Source: Halorientalis pallida (GTDB taxonomy: Archaea > Halobacteriota > Halobacteria > Halobacteriales > Haloarculaceae). From it: 32,317 bases of DNA. The stretch lies in contig NZ_RDFA01000012.1 of NCBI RefSeq assembly GCF_004118325.1, positions 1 to 32,317 on the forward strand. The letters run 5' to 3'. This document shows, piece by piece, positions 7,006 through 14,445 of this stretch (its first letter is position 1; every line of letters starts with the position of its first letter). A program made the translations under genes and the position numbers. The notes beneath the pieces were generated by a model. It had not been told where the DNA came from, did not search any database, and was given only the letters and a program-made list of their open reading frames with translations.

Positions 7006-9692
7006 TCCGTCGCGGCGTCGGCGACGGCCTCCCGCGTCGCCTCGTCGGGGTCTTTCCGCGCCACAGTCGACCGGTTCGTCGTGGCGTCTTTCGACACCAT
7101 CACCAGGTCGTCGGCCGCCCCGAACAGTTCCTCGTCGTGGCTGACGACGAGAATCTGCTCGACACCGAGGTCGTGCATGTGTCTGATGAGATCGACGAGT
7201 CGCGAGACGTGACCCGAGTCGAGGAACACCGTAGGTTCGTCCAGGATCAGGGGCGGCATCGGGGCCGCACCCTCGATCCCCTCGGCCAGCAGCTGGTAGA
7301 TGGCACACCGGAGACTGAGGTTGAACAGCGCCCGCTCCCCGCCCGAGAGCTGTTCGGGGTCGAGGGGCTGACCGTCCTTCTGATAGACGGTGAGCTCGTA
7401 CTCGCCGTCGAGTTCGATCCGGGAGTACGAGTCGTTGCCGTAGATCAGATCGAACGTCTCGTTGAGCATCCGTTCGAGGCTCTCGACGTTGCGCTGGCGC
7501 AACTCGGCGCGTAACTGGCCGTACATCTCCTGCAGTTGCTCGGTCTCGCTGTACAGCGATTCCAGCCGCTCGACCGTTTCCTCGAGGTCCTCGTGCCGTT
7601 CCCGGAGCTCCTCCAGTTCCTCGATCTCCTGTTTGACGCCGCCGATCTCGTCGAGCAGGTCGTCACGCTCCGCGCGGAGTTCTTCGAGTTTCGGCTCGAC
7701 CTTCTCGATGTACTCGACGGCCCGCTTTTTCTCTTCGCGGGCCTGTTCGACCGCCGACTCGTCGAATTCGGCGTCGAGTTCGTCGCGCTGGTCGCGCTTG
7801 TCCGACAGCCGGTCGCGGCGCTCGTCGTTCAATTCGGTTTTGGTGGTCCGTTGCTCGCGCAGGCGTTCGATCTCGTCTTCGCGGTCGGCCGCCCGCTCGA
7901 AGGTCTCCTCGATGGCTTCCAACCGGTCGAGACGCTCGCCGATCTCGGCGCGTTCCTCGTTGCACTCGGCGACGGCCTCGCGTCGCTCCGCTGCCGCCGA
8001 CTCGGCCTCCTCGGCAGCCTCGCGTTTCGCCTCTGCCTCGGCGTCCAGTTCCTCGGCCTCTTCGCGGAGCCGGTCGATCTTCTCGACGGTGTCGTCGAGC
8101 CCGTCTTCCTTTTCCTGGACCAGCTGTTCGACGTTCTCCAGATCGTTCCGGAGCGTCCGGAGTTCGTTCTCGCGGTCGACTAGGTCGCTCGCGTCCTCGA
8201 CGTCGTCTTCGAGCCGTTCGCGACGCTGCCGGACCGAGACGAGTTCGTCCTGCAGATCGTCGATCCGCTCGCGGTGCTCGTCGATCGACTCGACGTGCGG
8301 GGAGTCCTCGACAGGTTGGCCACACTCTGGACACTTCCCCGCGTCGAGCAGTTGCTCGGCCTCGTCGAGACTCCGCTGTTCGGCTTCGAGTCGCGTCTCC
8401 AGTTCCTTCTGTCGCTCGCGAGCCTCGTTCAACTCGTCGGCGAGTTCGTCCCAGTGGTCGCTGGCCTCGCCGACCACGACCGGGGCGTCCTCGAAGACCT
8501 CGCGTTTGGCCTCGATGTCGGCCTCAAGTCGCTCGATCTGCTCGCGCCGCTGGGCGAGTTTCTCCCGCGTCGCCGCGAGTTCGCTCGCCAGTTCCTCGGC
8601 CTCTTGGCGCTTCTCCTTCGCGCGCGTCTCCAGGTCCGCAGCGCTCTCTCCGAGTGACTCGGCCTCGCTCGTGTGCTCGCTGGCCGCGACGCGGTGGTCC
8701 TCGATGTCGTCGCGCAACTGCTCGTCCCGAGTTTCGAGGTCCGCGATGGTGTCGCTGACCGTCGCTTCGTCGGGCTCGTCGAGTTCCGACTCGGCGAGCA
8801 GATCGTCGCGTTCGGCCTCGATCTCCTCGATCTCCGCCTTCAGCTCGCCGATCCGGTCCCCGAGGCGCTCGCGTTCGCGCTCGGTCTCCTCGATAGTCCC
8901 GGTCAGCTCCTCGATCTCGGTTTCGAGGGACTGGAGGCGCTCGCGTTTCTCCTCGTGTTCCTCGAGGACCGCCGCGGCCTCGTCCCGAGTTTTGACGGCC
9001 TCCTGACGGTTCTCGTCGAAGCGCTCGATCTCGGCTTCCAGGTCCTTGCGCTCGGTCTGGAGCGCGTTGAGCCGGTCGTGGAGGCCCTGTGCTGCTTTCC
9101 GTTCGATCTGTGCCGCGAGGTCGTCGAGCAGTTCCCGCTTGCCGTCCCGGACGTGTTTCACGCCGAGCCGGGCCTTGCTGGCCCGCTCACGATACTCCTC
9201 CAGTTTGCCCAGCTGGAGCAGGTCGTCGATCATGTCCTGTCGGTCCGCGGGGGAGGCGTTGATGAGCTTGTTCACCTCGCCCTGACGGACGTACGCGCAG
9301 TTGACGAACGCCTCGTGGTCCATCCGGAGCAGTTCCCCGACGTGCCCCCGAACGTCACGAGCACCCTCGTACGTCGCCTCGGGCGTCTCCAGCACGCACT
9401 TGGCCGTCGTCGCGCGGTCGTCGGTCACGCGCACCCGCCGCTCGACGTGGTAGGACCCACCGCCGTGGGAGAACCACAACTCGACCGTGGCGTCCTCGGC
9501 CCCGATGGTCACGACTTCGTCCAACGTCTCGTCCAGGGCACGAGCCCCGTACAGCGCGAAGAAGCAGGCCTCCAGCAACGACGACTTCCCGCTCCCGTTC
9601 AGCCCGTGGATGACCGTCACTCCGCTGTCGAGGGTCAGGTCCGCGTCCCCGTAGCACTTGAAATTCTCCAGCCTGACGCGCTCGAATCTCAT
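7002..9692 (-). CDS. rad50: DNA double-strand break repair ATPase Rad50
   Basis: This is an 896-residue SMC-like ATPase that pairs with Mre11 to tether and process DNA ends. Walker A GLNGSGKSS is at residues 30-38 near the N-terminus. The middle, roughly 170-720, is a long Glu/Arg-rich coiled coil broken by the zinc hook CPEC (Cys454, Cys457), through which two molecules can join. The C-terminal ATPase half carries the signature LSGGERALF (around Ser783), Walker B with DEP at 818-820, and a D-loop. It follows mre11 with an ATGA overlap (the mre11 stop shares bases with the rad50 start), so translation is probably coupled. Haloarchaeal Rad50 is of similar length. Nothing essential is missing. 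Confidence 0.97.
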   Translation of the reverse strand: MRFERVRLENFKCYGDADLTLDSGVTVIHGLNGSGKSSLLEACFFALYGARALDETLDEVVTIGAEDATVELWFSHGGGSYHVERRVRVTDDRATTAKCVLETPEATYEGARDVRGHVGELLRMDHEAFVNCAYVRQGEVNKLINASPADRQDMIDDLLQLGKLEEYRERASKARLGVKHVRDGKRELLDDLAAQIERKAAQGLHDRLNALQTERKDLEAEIERFDENRQEAVKTRDEAAAVLEEHEEKRERLQSLETEIEELTGTIEETERERERLGDRIGELKAEIEEIEAERDDLLAESELDEPDEATVSDTIADLETRDEQLRDDIEDHRVAASEHTSEAESLGESAADLETRAKEKRQEAEELASELAATREKLAQRREQIERLEADIEAKREVFEDAPVVVGEASDHWDELADELNEARERQKELETRLEAEQRSLDEAEQLLDAGKCPECGQPVEDSPHVESIDEHRERIDDLQDELVSVRQRRERLEDDVEDASDLVDRENELRTLRNDLENVEQLVQEKEDGLDDTVEKIDRLREEAEELDAEAEAKREAAEEAESAAAERREAVAECNEERAEIGERLDRLEAIEETFERAADREDEIERLREQRTTKTELNDERRDRLSDKRDQRDELDAEFDESAVEQAREEKKRAVEYIEKVEPKLEELRAERDDLLDEIGGVKQEIEELEELRERHEDLEETVERLESLYSETEQLQEMYGQLRAELRQRNVESLERMLNETFDLIYGNDSYSRIELDGEYELTVYQKDGQPLDPEQLSGGERALFNLSLRCAIYQLLAEGIEGAAPMPPLILDEPTVFLDSGHVSRLVDLIRHMHDLGVEQILVVSHDEELFGAADDLVMVSKDATTNRSTVARKDPDEATREAVADAATD

Positions 9693-10972
9693 TCGAAATC
9701 ACCCAGCGAGGGCTGGTCGTTCCCCCCGGCATCGGGGTCGGCGTCGGCGTTCGTCGACTTCCCCCCCGTGTCGCCGCCGTCCGTCTTCGTCGGTTCTTCG
9801 GCCTGGACGGGTTCGGCGGCGTCGTCGGCGGCCGAGTCGCCGTCCGTGGCCTCTGGTTCGGCGGACTGGAAGGCGGTGTCGTCGCCCTCGTCGAGGATGT
9901 CTCGGACGCGTCGTTCCACTTCGTCGGTCACGTTCGAGTCGGCCGTCTTGCTCGCCCGGACGGTCTCGTCGATGTCGCGGGCCGCCCGGCTGAGCCCCAT
10001 CTCGCGGATGCGCTCGGCGACGGCGTCGTCGGGGTCCGCGAAGTTCACGTCGATCTCGCCGCTGTCGGTGACCTCTCGGTGGTCGGTGACGCGAGCGACC
10101 AGCGCACCTTCCTCGTCGGCGTACTCCTCGATGCTGGCCGGCGCGACCGGGTCGCCCTCACCCCCGACGTGGACGACGACGACCGCGTCTTCGAGGTCGT
10201 GCTGGCCGACGCGTTCTCGCACGCGCTCGATGCCCTCGGACTCACCGAGTTCGACCTCGACGAAGACGAACTCGCGGGTCGGGAGCCCGCGCCGCCTGAT
10301 CGACACCTGGTCGGCGAACTCGACGATATTGTACCCCCGATCCTCGCGCTCGTCGGCACTCGCCCGTTCGGTCGACCCGCAGTAGGTGACCCAGGTGTCT
10401 TCGAGCTCTGTCTTCTGGGGTTTGTGGTTGTCCCCGAGCAGGACGGCGTCGAAGTCGACACTGGCTTCGTCGAGGAGGTGCTCGGTGTCCCAGTCGGCGT
10501 AGTCGAAGGGCTCGAAGAGACCGTGGGCCACGAGGGCGCTGTGGGCGGCGTCGTGTGGTTCGAAGTCGTAGTCCAGGTCCTCGCGCTGAGACCGCGGGAC
10601 GAAGTCGAGGCCGTAGAAGGCAGTGTCACCGACGGTCACGGGGTCGTCGCTCAGTCGGGTCGCCAGTCCGAGCGACTCGAACAGATCGAGCCACTGGGCG
10701 TCGCGTTTGGTCTCGTGGTTGCCGACGATGGCGAGGAAGGGCACGTCGGCGGCCGCCAGGTCCCGCAGAACGGAGAGTGTCCCCAGGATATCGGGCAGGT
10801 CCGGCCGGCGATCGTGAAAGAGGTCGCCGGCGTGGACGAGGGCGTCCACGTCGTCCTCGACAGCGTCCTCGGCGACCCGTCGGAAGGCGTCGAGAAAGTC
10901 CTCGCGGCGCTCGGGCCGGTGGTACTGCCGGTACCCGAGGTGAGTATCACCCGTATGTATCACCCGTGTCAT
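9689..10972 (-). CDS. mre11: DNA double-strand break repair nuclease Mre11
   Basis: This 427-residue Mn-dependent phosphoesterase provides the nuclease of the Mre11-Rad50 complex. Metal and catalytic motifs: GDTHLG (Asp9, His11), HAGDLFH (Asp50), GNHE (Asn85, His86), VAHG (His150) and GDNHKP (His183). The last motif has Asp where many Mre11 proteins have the first His of GxH. After about residue 350 comes an acidic, low-complexity tail rich in Ala, Asp and Gly, ending GGNDQPSLGDFE. Start: the ATG giving MTRVIHTGDTH, with a TATA-like TTTA about 27 bases upstream; a second ATG lies two codons earlier. It overlaps the upstream unknown gene by 26 bases and rad50 by 4, so the three form one operon. 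Confidence 0.95.
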   Translation of the reverse strand: MTRVIHTGDTHLGYRQYHRPERREDFLDAFRRVAEDAVEDDVDALVHAGDLFHDRRPDLPDILGTLSVLRDLAAADVPFLAIVGNHETKRDAQWLDLFESLGLATRLSDDPVTVGDTAFYGLDFVPRSQREDLDYDFEPHDAAHSALVAHGLFEPFDYADWDTEHLLDEASVDFDAVLLGDNHKPQKTELEDTWVTYCGSTERASADEREDRGYNIVEFADQVSIRRRGLPTREFVFVEVELGESEGIERVRERVGQHDLEDAVVVVHVGGEGDPVAPASIEEYADEEGALVARVTDHREVTDSGEIDVNFADPDDAVAERIREMGLSRAARDIDETVRASKTADSNVTDEVERRVRDILDEGDDTAFQSAEPEATDGDSAADDAAEPVQAEEPTKTDGGDTGGKSTNADADPDAGGNDQPSLGDFE

Positions 10973-11312
10973 TTCCATCCCCTTGGGCACCACCCCCTAA
11001 AGTGGTTCCGCGACCGGAGTGAAACTGGTCCGACCGAACCGCCCGCCGGAAGTCGGTCAGGGCGTCGCGAGCGCGCCGCCCACGACGGGCGGCCGCGTGG
11101 TCGCCCGCCTCGTCTGCCGCTCCGATGGCCGTCTCGAGGCGGTCGAGCCCGTCTGCATCCAGGAACTCGACGGCGGCCGCGACGGACTCGACGGCGTCGT
11201 CGGCGGCCCTGACGACGGTGCGGTAGTCCTCTCCAGTCAGGAGGAGCGAGTCGCGTGCCGGTCGACGAGCGAGACGTGACAGGGCCTGTTTGACCGTGGC
11301 AGTATCGGGCAC
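10947..11312 (-). CDS. Unknown helical protein leading the mre11-rad50 operon
   Basis: This is a 121-residue soluble protein of unknown function. It looks almost entirely alpha-helical: ALSRLARRPARDSLLL, then DDAVESVAAAVEFLDADGL, then AARRGRRARDALTDFRRAV. It then has a conserved-looking DQFHSGRGT segment and a Gly/Asp-rich tail that overlaps the start of mre11 by 26 bases. The frame is open to a GTG at 11360, but the GTG at 11312 (MPDTATVKQALS) is preferred: an AT-richer TTCAAGTA lies about 27 bases before it and the upstream part looks non-coding. I recall a hypothetical gene in this position in other haloarchaea, so a link to DNA-end processing is plausible. That link is context only. Confidence 0.75.
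   Translation of the reverse strand: MPDTATVKQALSRLARRPARDSLLLTGEDYRTVVRAADDAVESVAAAVEFLDADGLDRLETAIGAADEAGDHAAARRGRRARDALTDFRRAVRSDQFHSGRGTTLGGGAQGDGNDTGDTYG
10997..11002 (-). promoter_or_regulatory. Possible internal TATA-like box for mre11
   Basis: On the minus strand this reads CTTTAG, centred about 27 bases before the mre11 ATG at 10972 and inside the upstream gene. It could give mre11-rad50 their own leaderless transcript. The match is weak. Confidence 0.35.
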
Positions 11313-11602
11313 GGTCGCTGGTGGTCGGGTCTCCGTACTTGAACGTTCGGCCCAGGACACGTGGACAGCGCGTGAGGCGACGGGCCGCCGCGGATACGTA
11401 CTCCGACCGCTTCGTTTTAGTGTATCTTTCTTGGGATGAATTTAAACGTAGAGTTATCAAACAGGGGAGCTATCACGCAGGAGGATCGGGGTGTTCCACG
11501 GACTCTCGGCATCGGTACAGTGAGACGAGCCGTTCCGGAACTCGCGCCGGAGGCGTCCCGATGAGGAGCCGGGACGGTCGCCGACAGCGGTGGGTGGGCT
11601 CG

Positions 11603-12011
11603 ATGATGGACGAGCTCAGCCGACGAACGCTACTGAGGGGGAGTGCCCCCACTGGAGCGGTGGCGGGTAACCCCGACCTGCTCGAGGCCTTCGGTTCCAC
11701 GCCCGGTCGAACCTCGGAGACGACAGCCGTCGTCGTCGGCTCCGGGGTCGGCGGGTCGGTCGCGACCCTGCGACTGGCCGAGGCAGGGGTCGAGACGAAA
11801 CTGGTCGAGCGCGGTCGGCACCTGGCACCCGCTGGGCGGTGCCGCGATGGGCACGGCCTGCAGTTTCGCCGGTGAAGTGTACGGTACACTGGACCTGTTC
11901 GTGGTGGACGGCGCCTTGCTCCCCGGCTCGTCGGGCCTGTCCAATCCCGCCCTGACCATCGGCGCGAACGCGGAACGGGTCATGGACCAGGTGGTGCCAC
12001 GGCTGGGCTAA
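11603..12011 (+). pseudogene. Internally deleted, frameshifted GMC-type oxidoreductase remnant
   Basis: Both ends of an FAD-dependent GMC (glucose-methanol-choline, cholesterol-oxidase-like) oxidoreductase are present, but the middle is gone. The 5' part reads MMDELSRRTLLRG, a Tat-like twin-Arg start. It is followed by the FAD dinucleotide fold VVVGSGVGGSVATLRLAEAG and LVERGRH. At about 11818-11830 the sequence jumps to the family C-terminal block HPLGGAAMGT in a different frame, followed by LFVVDGALLPGSSGLSNPALTIGA and a stop at 12009-12011. Intact members are about 500-560 residues, so roughly 1.2 kb is missing. The substrate domain is absent, so it cannot be a working enzyme. The short direct repeat GGCACC-TGGCACC at the joint may mark the deletion. 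In its first frame the product stops at about 11875. Confidence 0.85.
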
Positions 12012-12076
12012 CCGGGTCGCGAGCGACTGGCTCCCGTCGACTGCGAGAAACACGGTCGCGGTTTCCCGCCGCTCGC

Positions 12077-12349
12077 TCACTTGGACTCGTCGATGCTGAG
12101 GGTGTAGATGCGCTTGCGCGCGTCGGAGAAGGAGAACCGCGACTCGACGACGCCGACCTCTTCGAGTCGGTTCAGTCCGTAGCGGACGGTCCGGGGCGGC
12201 AGCAACGTCTCTTCGGCCAGTTGACTCTGGGTCAACGTGTCGTTGTACTCCAGGGTCTTCGCGACCAGCTTCGCACTGGGCGGGAGTTCCCGCACCGCGT
12301 CCCAGCCTCCTGCGTCGGCGTCCGTTCCGGCGGACTCTGAGGCACTCAT
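12077..12349 (-). CDS. Small winged-helix (MarR/TrmB-like) transcriptional regulator
   Basis: This is a 90-residue protein consisting mainly of one winged helix-turn-helix domain. A Gly/Asp/Ala-rich lead of about 20 residues precedes SAKLVAKTLEYNDTLTQSQL (helices 1-2), ETLLPPRTVRYGLNRLEEVG (recognition helix) and VVESRFSFSDARKRIYTL (wing). There is no ligand-binding domain, so it resembles the short haloarchaeal MarR-like regulators. It is divergent from pan, with two TATA-like boxes between the genes, so it may regulate pan or itself; this is inferred from position. Start: ATG at 12349 (MSASESAG), supported by an AT-rich box about 32 bases upstream. An upstream in-frame ATG at 12367 is less likely. 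Confidence 0.88.
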   Translation of the reverse strand: MSASESAGTDADAGGWDAVRELPPSAKLVAKTLEYNDTLTQSQLAEETLLPPRTVRYGLNRLEEVGVVESRFSFSDARKRIYTLSIDESK

Positions 12350-12376
12350 GTAACCCGTCAGTTTCACATACAGGCT

Positions 12377-12385
12377 AATAATATT
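12377..12385 (-). promoter_or_regulatory. TATA-like box of the winged-helix regulator
   Basis: The minus strand reads ATATTATTA. It is centred about 32 bases before the ATG at 12349, predicting a leader of only a few bases. Confidence 0.5.
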
Positions 12386-12477
12386 TCCTGTTCTGATTTA
12401 TTCTCTCCAGTAATCGGCCGAAACCGGAATCGCGGGGCTTCGGGCTTGCTTCGGTGCTTGTGTCTACCCGAAGTCTC

Positions 12478-12483
12478 TTATTA
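12478..12483 (+). promoter_or_regulatory. TATA-like box of pan
   Basis: TTATTA is centred about 26 bases before the ATG at 12506, as expected for a leaderless mRNA. This supports that start over the in-frame ATG at 12446. Confidence 0.55.
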
Positions 12484-12505
12484 CTACATCCCCTATCCGT
12501 TGTCA

Positions 12506-13720
12506 ATGACTGACACCGTGGACGACGTCGAGTTGCCGTACGACGAGGACGCTTCTCAGCAGGAGAAGATCAACGCCCTCCAAGAACGGCTCGAAGTCCT
12601 CGAGTCCCAGAACGAGGAGATGCGGGACAAGTTGCTGGACGCCAACGCGGAGAACAACAAGTACCAGCAGAAACTCGAACGCCTCACCCACGAGAACAAG
12701 AAGCTCAAGCAGTCCCCGCTGTTCGTCGCGACGGTGCAGGAACTCACCGACGAAGGCGTCATCATCAAACAGCACGGCAACAACCAGGAGGCCCTGACGG
12801 AGGTCACCGACGAGATGCGCGAAGACCTCGAACCCGACAGCCGGGTCGCCGTCAACAACTCCCTCTCCATCGTCAAGTCCCTCGACGACGAGACGGACGT
12901 CCGCGCCCGTGTCATGCAGGTCGACCAGAGCCCCGACGTGACCTACCAGGACATCGGCGGCATCGAAGAGCAGATGGAGGAGGTCCGCGAAACCGTCGAG
13001 ATGCCCCTGAAGAACCCCGAGATGTTCGAGGACGTGGGCATCGACCCGCCGAGCGGCGTCCTGCTCCACGGCCCGCCGGGCACGGGGAAGACGATGCTCG
13101 CCAAGGCCGTCGCCAACCAGACCGACGCCACCTTCATCAAGATGGCCGGCTCCGAACTCGTCCACAAGTTCATCGGCGAAGGGGCCAAACTCGTCCGCGA
13201 CCTGTTCGATCTCGCCCGTCAGGAAGAGCCCGCCGTCGTCTTCATCGACGAGATCGACGCCATCGCGGCCAAGCGGACCGAGTCCAAGACCTCCGGCGAC
13301 GCCGAGGTCCAGCGGACGATGATGCAACTGCTCTCGGAGATGGACGGCTTCGAGGATAGGGGCGAAATCCGCATCATCGCCGCTACCAACCGCTTCGACA
13401 TGCTCGACCGCGCCATCCTCCGGCCCGGTCGTTTCGACCGCCTCATCGAAGTGCCAAAACCCAACGCCGAGGGCCGCGAGCAGATCTTCCAGATCCACAC
13501 CCGAGACATGAACGTCTCCGATGACGTGGACTGGGCGGCCCTCGCCGAGATGGCCAGCGAGGCCTCCGGGGCCGACGTGAAAGCGATCTGTACCGAGGCC
13601 GGGATGTTCGCCATCCGCGACGACCGGACGGAGGTCCGCATGGAGGACTTCGAGGAAGCCTGGGAGAAGATCCAGAAAGAGGCCGACGAGGACGAAGACG
13701 TCTCGAAGACGTTCGCCTAA
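12506..13720 (+). CDS. pan: Proteasome-activating nucleotidase (PAN)
   Basis: This 404-residue AAA+ ATPase forms hexameric rings that unfold proteins and thread them into the 20S proteasome. Residues about 15-70 form the N-terminal coiled coil and 72-140 an OB-fold. Walker A GPPGTGKT is at 189-196, the pore loop KFIGEG at 221-226, Walker B VVFIDEID at 244-251, sensor 1 Asn295, and the arginine fingers in LRPGRFDR (Arg306, Arg309). The C-terminal residues are KTFA, which departs from the HbYX motif (hydrophobic-Tyr-any) that opens the proteasome gate: Phe stands in for Tyr. Haloarchaea often have two PAN paralogues; which one this is cannot be told here. A PAC2-family gene lies about 8 kb away. 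Confidence 0.96.
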   Translation: MTDTVDDVELPYDEDASQQEKINALQERLEVLESQNEEMRDKLLDANAENNKYQQKLERLTHENKKLKQSPLFVATVQELTDEGVIIKQHGNNQEALTEVTDEMREDLEPDSRVAVNNSLSIVKSLDDETDVRARVMQVDQSPDVTYQDIGGIEEQMEEVRETVEMPLKNPEMFEDVGIDPPSGVLLHGPPGTGKTMLAKAVANQTDATFIKMAGSELVHKFIGEGAKLVRDLFDLARQEEPAVVFIDEIDAIAAKRTESKTSGDAEVQRTMMQLLSEMDGFEDRGEIRIIAATNRFDMLDRAILRPGRFDRLIEVPKPNAEGREQIFQIHTRDMNVSDDVDWAALAEMASEASGADVKAICTEAGMFAIRDDRTEVRMEDFEEAWEKIQKEADEDEDVSKTFA

Positions 13721-13917
13721 CGGCGGATCAGCGTCCACGGCGTTACTTTTCAGCGATTGTCGTCGGATTCGGATCCGTTTCTGCGTACGGAGTCACCGGA
13801 CGCACGTGAAGGCGCATGCCGCCCGGTAGTTGCGTCGAACCGGAGGTTACGCGACTGGGCGTGTATCACGGGAATCCAGCGGACGCCGGCGCGAAGAGAC
13901 GAACCGCCCCGAGGCCG

Positions 13918-14055
13918 CTACAGCACCGAGAAGATGAGGAACGGCACCACGAACAGCAGTACGAACATCGCCACGAGGATGATCGCGTAGCCAGCGATCG
14001 TCCCACCGATAGTGAACCACGACGGATGCTTGAACTTCTCGACGAGGTCGGTCAT
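13918..14055 (-). CDS. Very small single-pass membrane protein (45 residues)
   Basis: A short gene of 45 codons encodes a charged N-terminus (MTDLVEKFKHPSWF) followed by an unbroken hydrophobic stretch of about 30 residues (IGGTIAGYAIILVAMFVLLF, then VVPFLIFSVL), so it is a single-pass or re-entrant membrane protein. A TATA-like CTAAATT is centred 26 bases before the ATG, the same spacing as its neighbours, which makes a real leaderless gene likely. I cannot name the family. It is on the same strand as the DUF5800-like gene, 44 bases downstream of it. Confidence 0.75.
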   Translation of the reverse strand: MTDLVEKFKHPSWFTIGGTIAGYAIILVAMFVLLFVVPFLIFSVL

Positions 14056-14077
14056 GGTCGAACCATTCGGGGCGTGG

Positions 14078-14084
14078 AATTTAG
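14078..14084 (-). promoter_or_regulatory. TATA-like box of the 45-residue membrane protein gene
   Basis: The minus strand reads CTAAATT, centred 26 bases before the ATG at 14055. It is the main evidence that this tiny gene is transcribed on its own. Confidence 0.5.
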
Positions 14085-14099
14085 TTGTACCGACTCGAT

Positions 14100-14297
14100 T
14101 CAGGACAGAATTTCGGCGATCCGTCGCGGCTCGCCCGACAGCGCCGGGTCCTCGGCGACGATCTTCAGGACCTCGTGGTCGGTCACGTCGGGATAGGACT
14201 TGCCGATGGCGTCCTCGATGAGGGACTTCTCCAGGCGGAATTCGGTGCCCTGGTACACCACGTCGACACCCTGTTCGTCGAAGGAAAGCGCCGTCAT
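14100..14297 (-). CDS. DUF5800 family protein
   Basis: This is a 65-residue soluble protein. Blocks such as FDEQGVDVVYQGTEFRLEKS and DVTDHEVLKIVAEDPALSGE match what I remember of haloarchaeal DUF5800. Predicted fold: a short beta hairpin followed by two helices. Function is unknown. A box reading GTTTTTTA lies about 28 bases before the ATG. It is divergent from the polymer-forming protein gene and upstream of the 45-residue membrane protein gene. Confidence 0.88.
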   Translation of the reverse strand: MTALSFDEQGVDVVYQGTEFRLEKSLIEDAIGKSYPDVTDHEVLKIVAEDPALSGEPRRIAEILS

Positions 14298-14321
14298 GCC
14301 GCAGCGCTACGCCGCCGTCGG

Positions 14322-14329
14322 TAAAAAAC
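14322..14329 (-). promoter_or_regulatory. TATA-like box of the DUF5800 gene
   Basis: The minus strand reads GTTTTTTA, centred about 28 bases before the ATG at 14297. Confidence 0.5.
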
Positions 14330-14415
14330 TGCGCGGTGTCACGGCCGGGTGATCTTGCCTCCCGATCCGGGGACCCGGCCCCGGCGTCAGACGTTCGTCA
14401 GACGTGGCCCCCGAG

Positions 14416-14422
14416 TTTAATA
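14416..14422 (+). promoter_or_regulatory. TATA-like box that sets the GTG start at 14446
   Basis: TTTAATA is centred about 27 bases before the GTG at 14446. The frame is open further upstream, to a GTG at 14404, but that start would place this box inside the coding region. Confidence 0.6.
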
Positions 14423-14445
14423 TCGGTCCCGACAGTTGTGCGGGT

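Noticed and set aside
11321..11602. N-terminal extension of the GMC oxidoreductase remnant
   Set aside because: The upstream part is basic and low in acidic residues and includes an AT-rich promoter-like stretch (about 11437-11445). The twin-Arg start at 11603 fits a Tat substrate.
12503..13738. A 411-codon open frame antisense to PAN
   Set aside because: Mirror of the PAN coding frame, with low-complexity Val/Leu/Asp/Gly content and no motifs.
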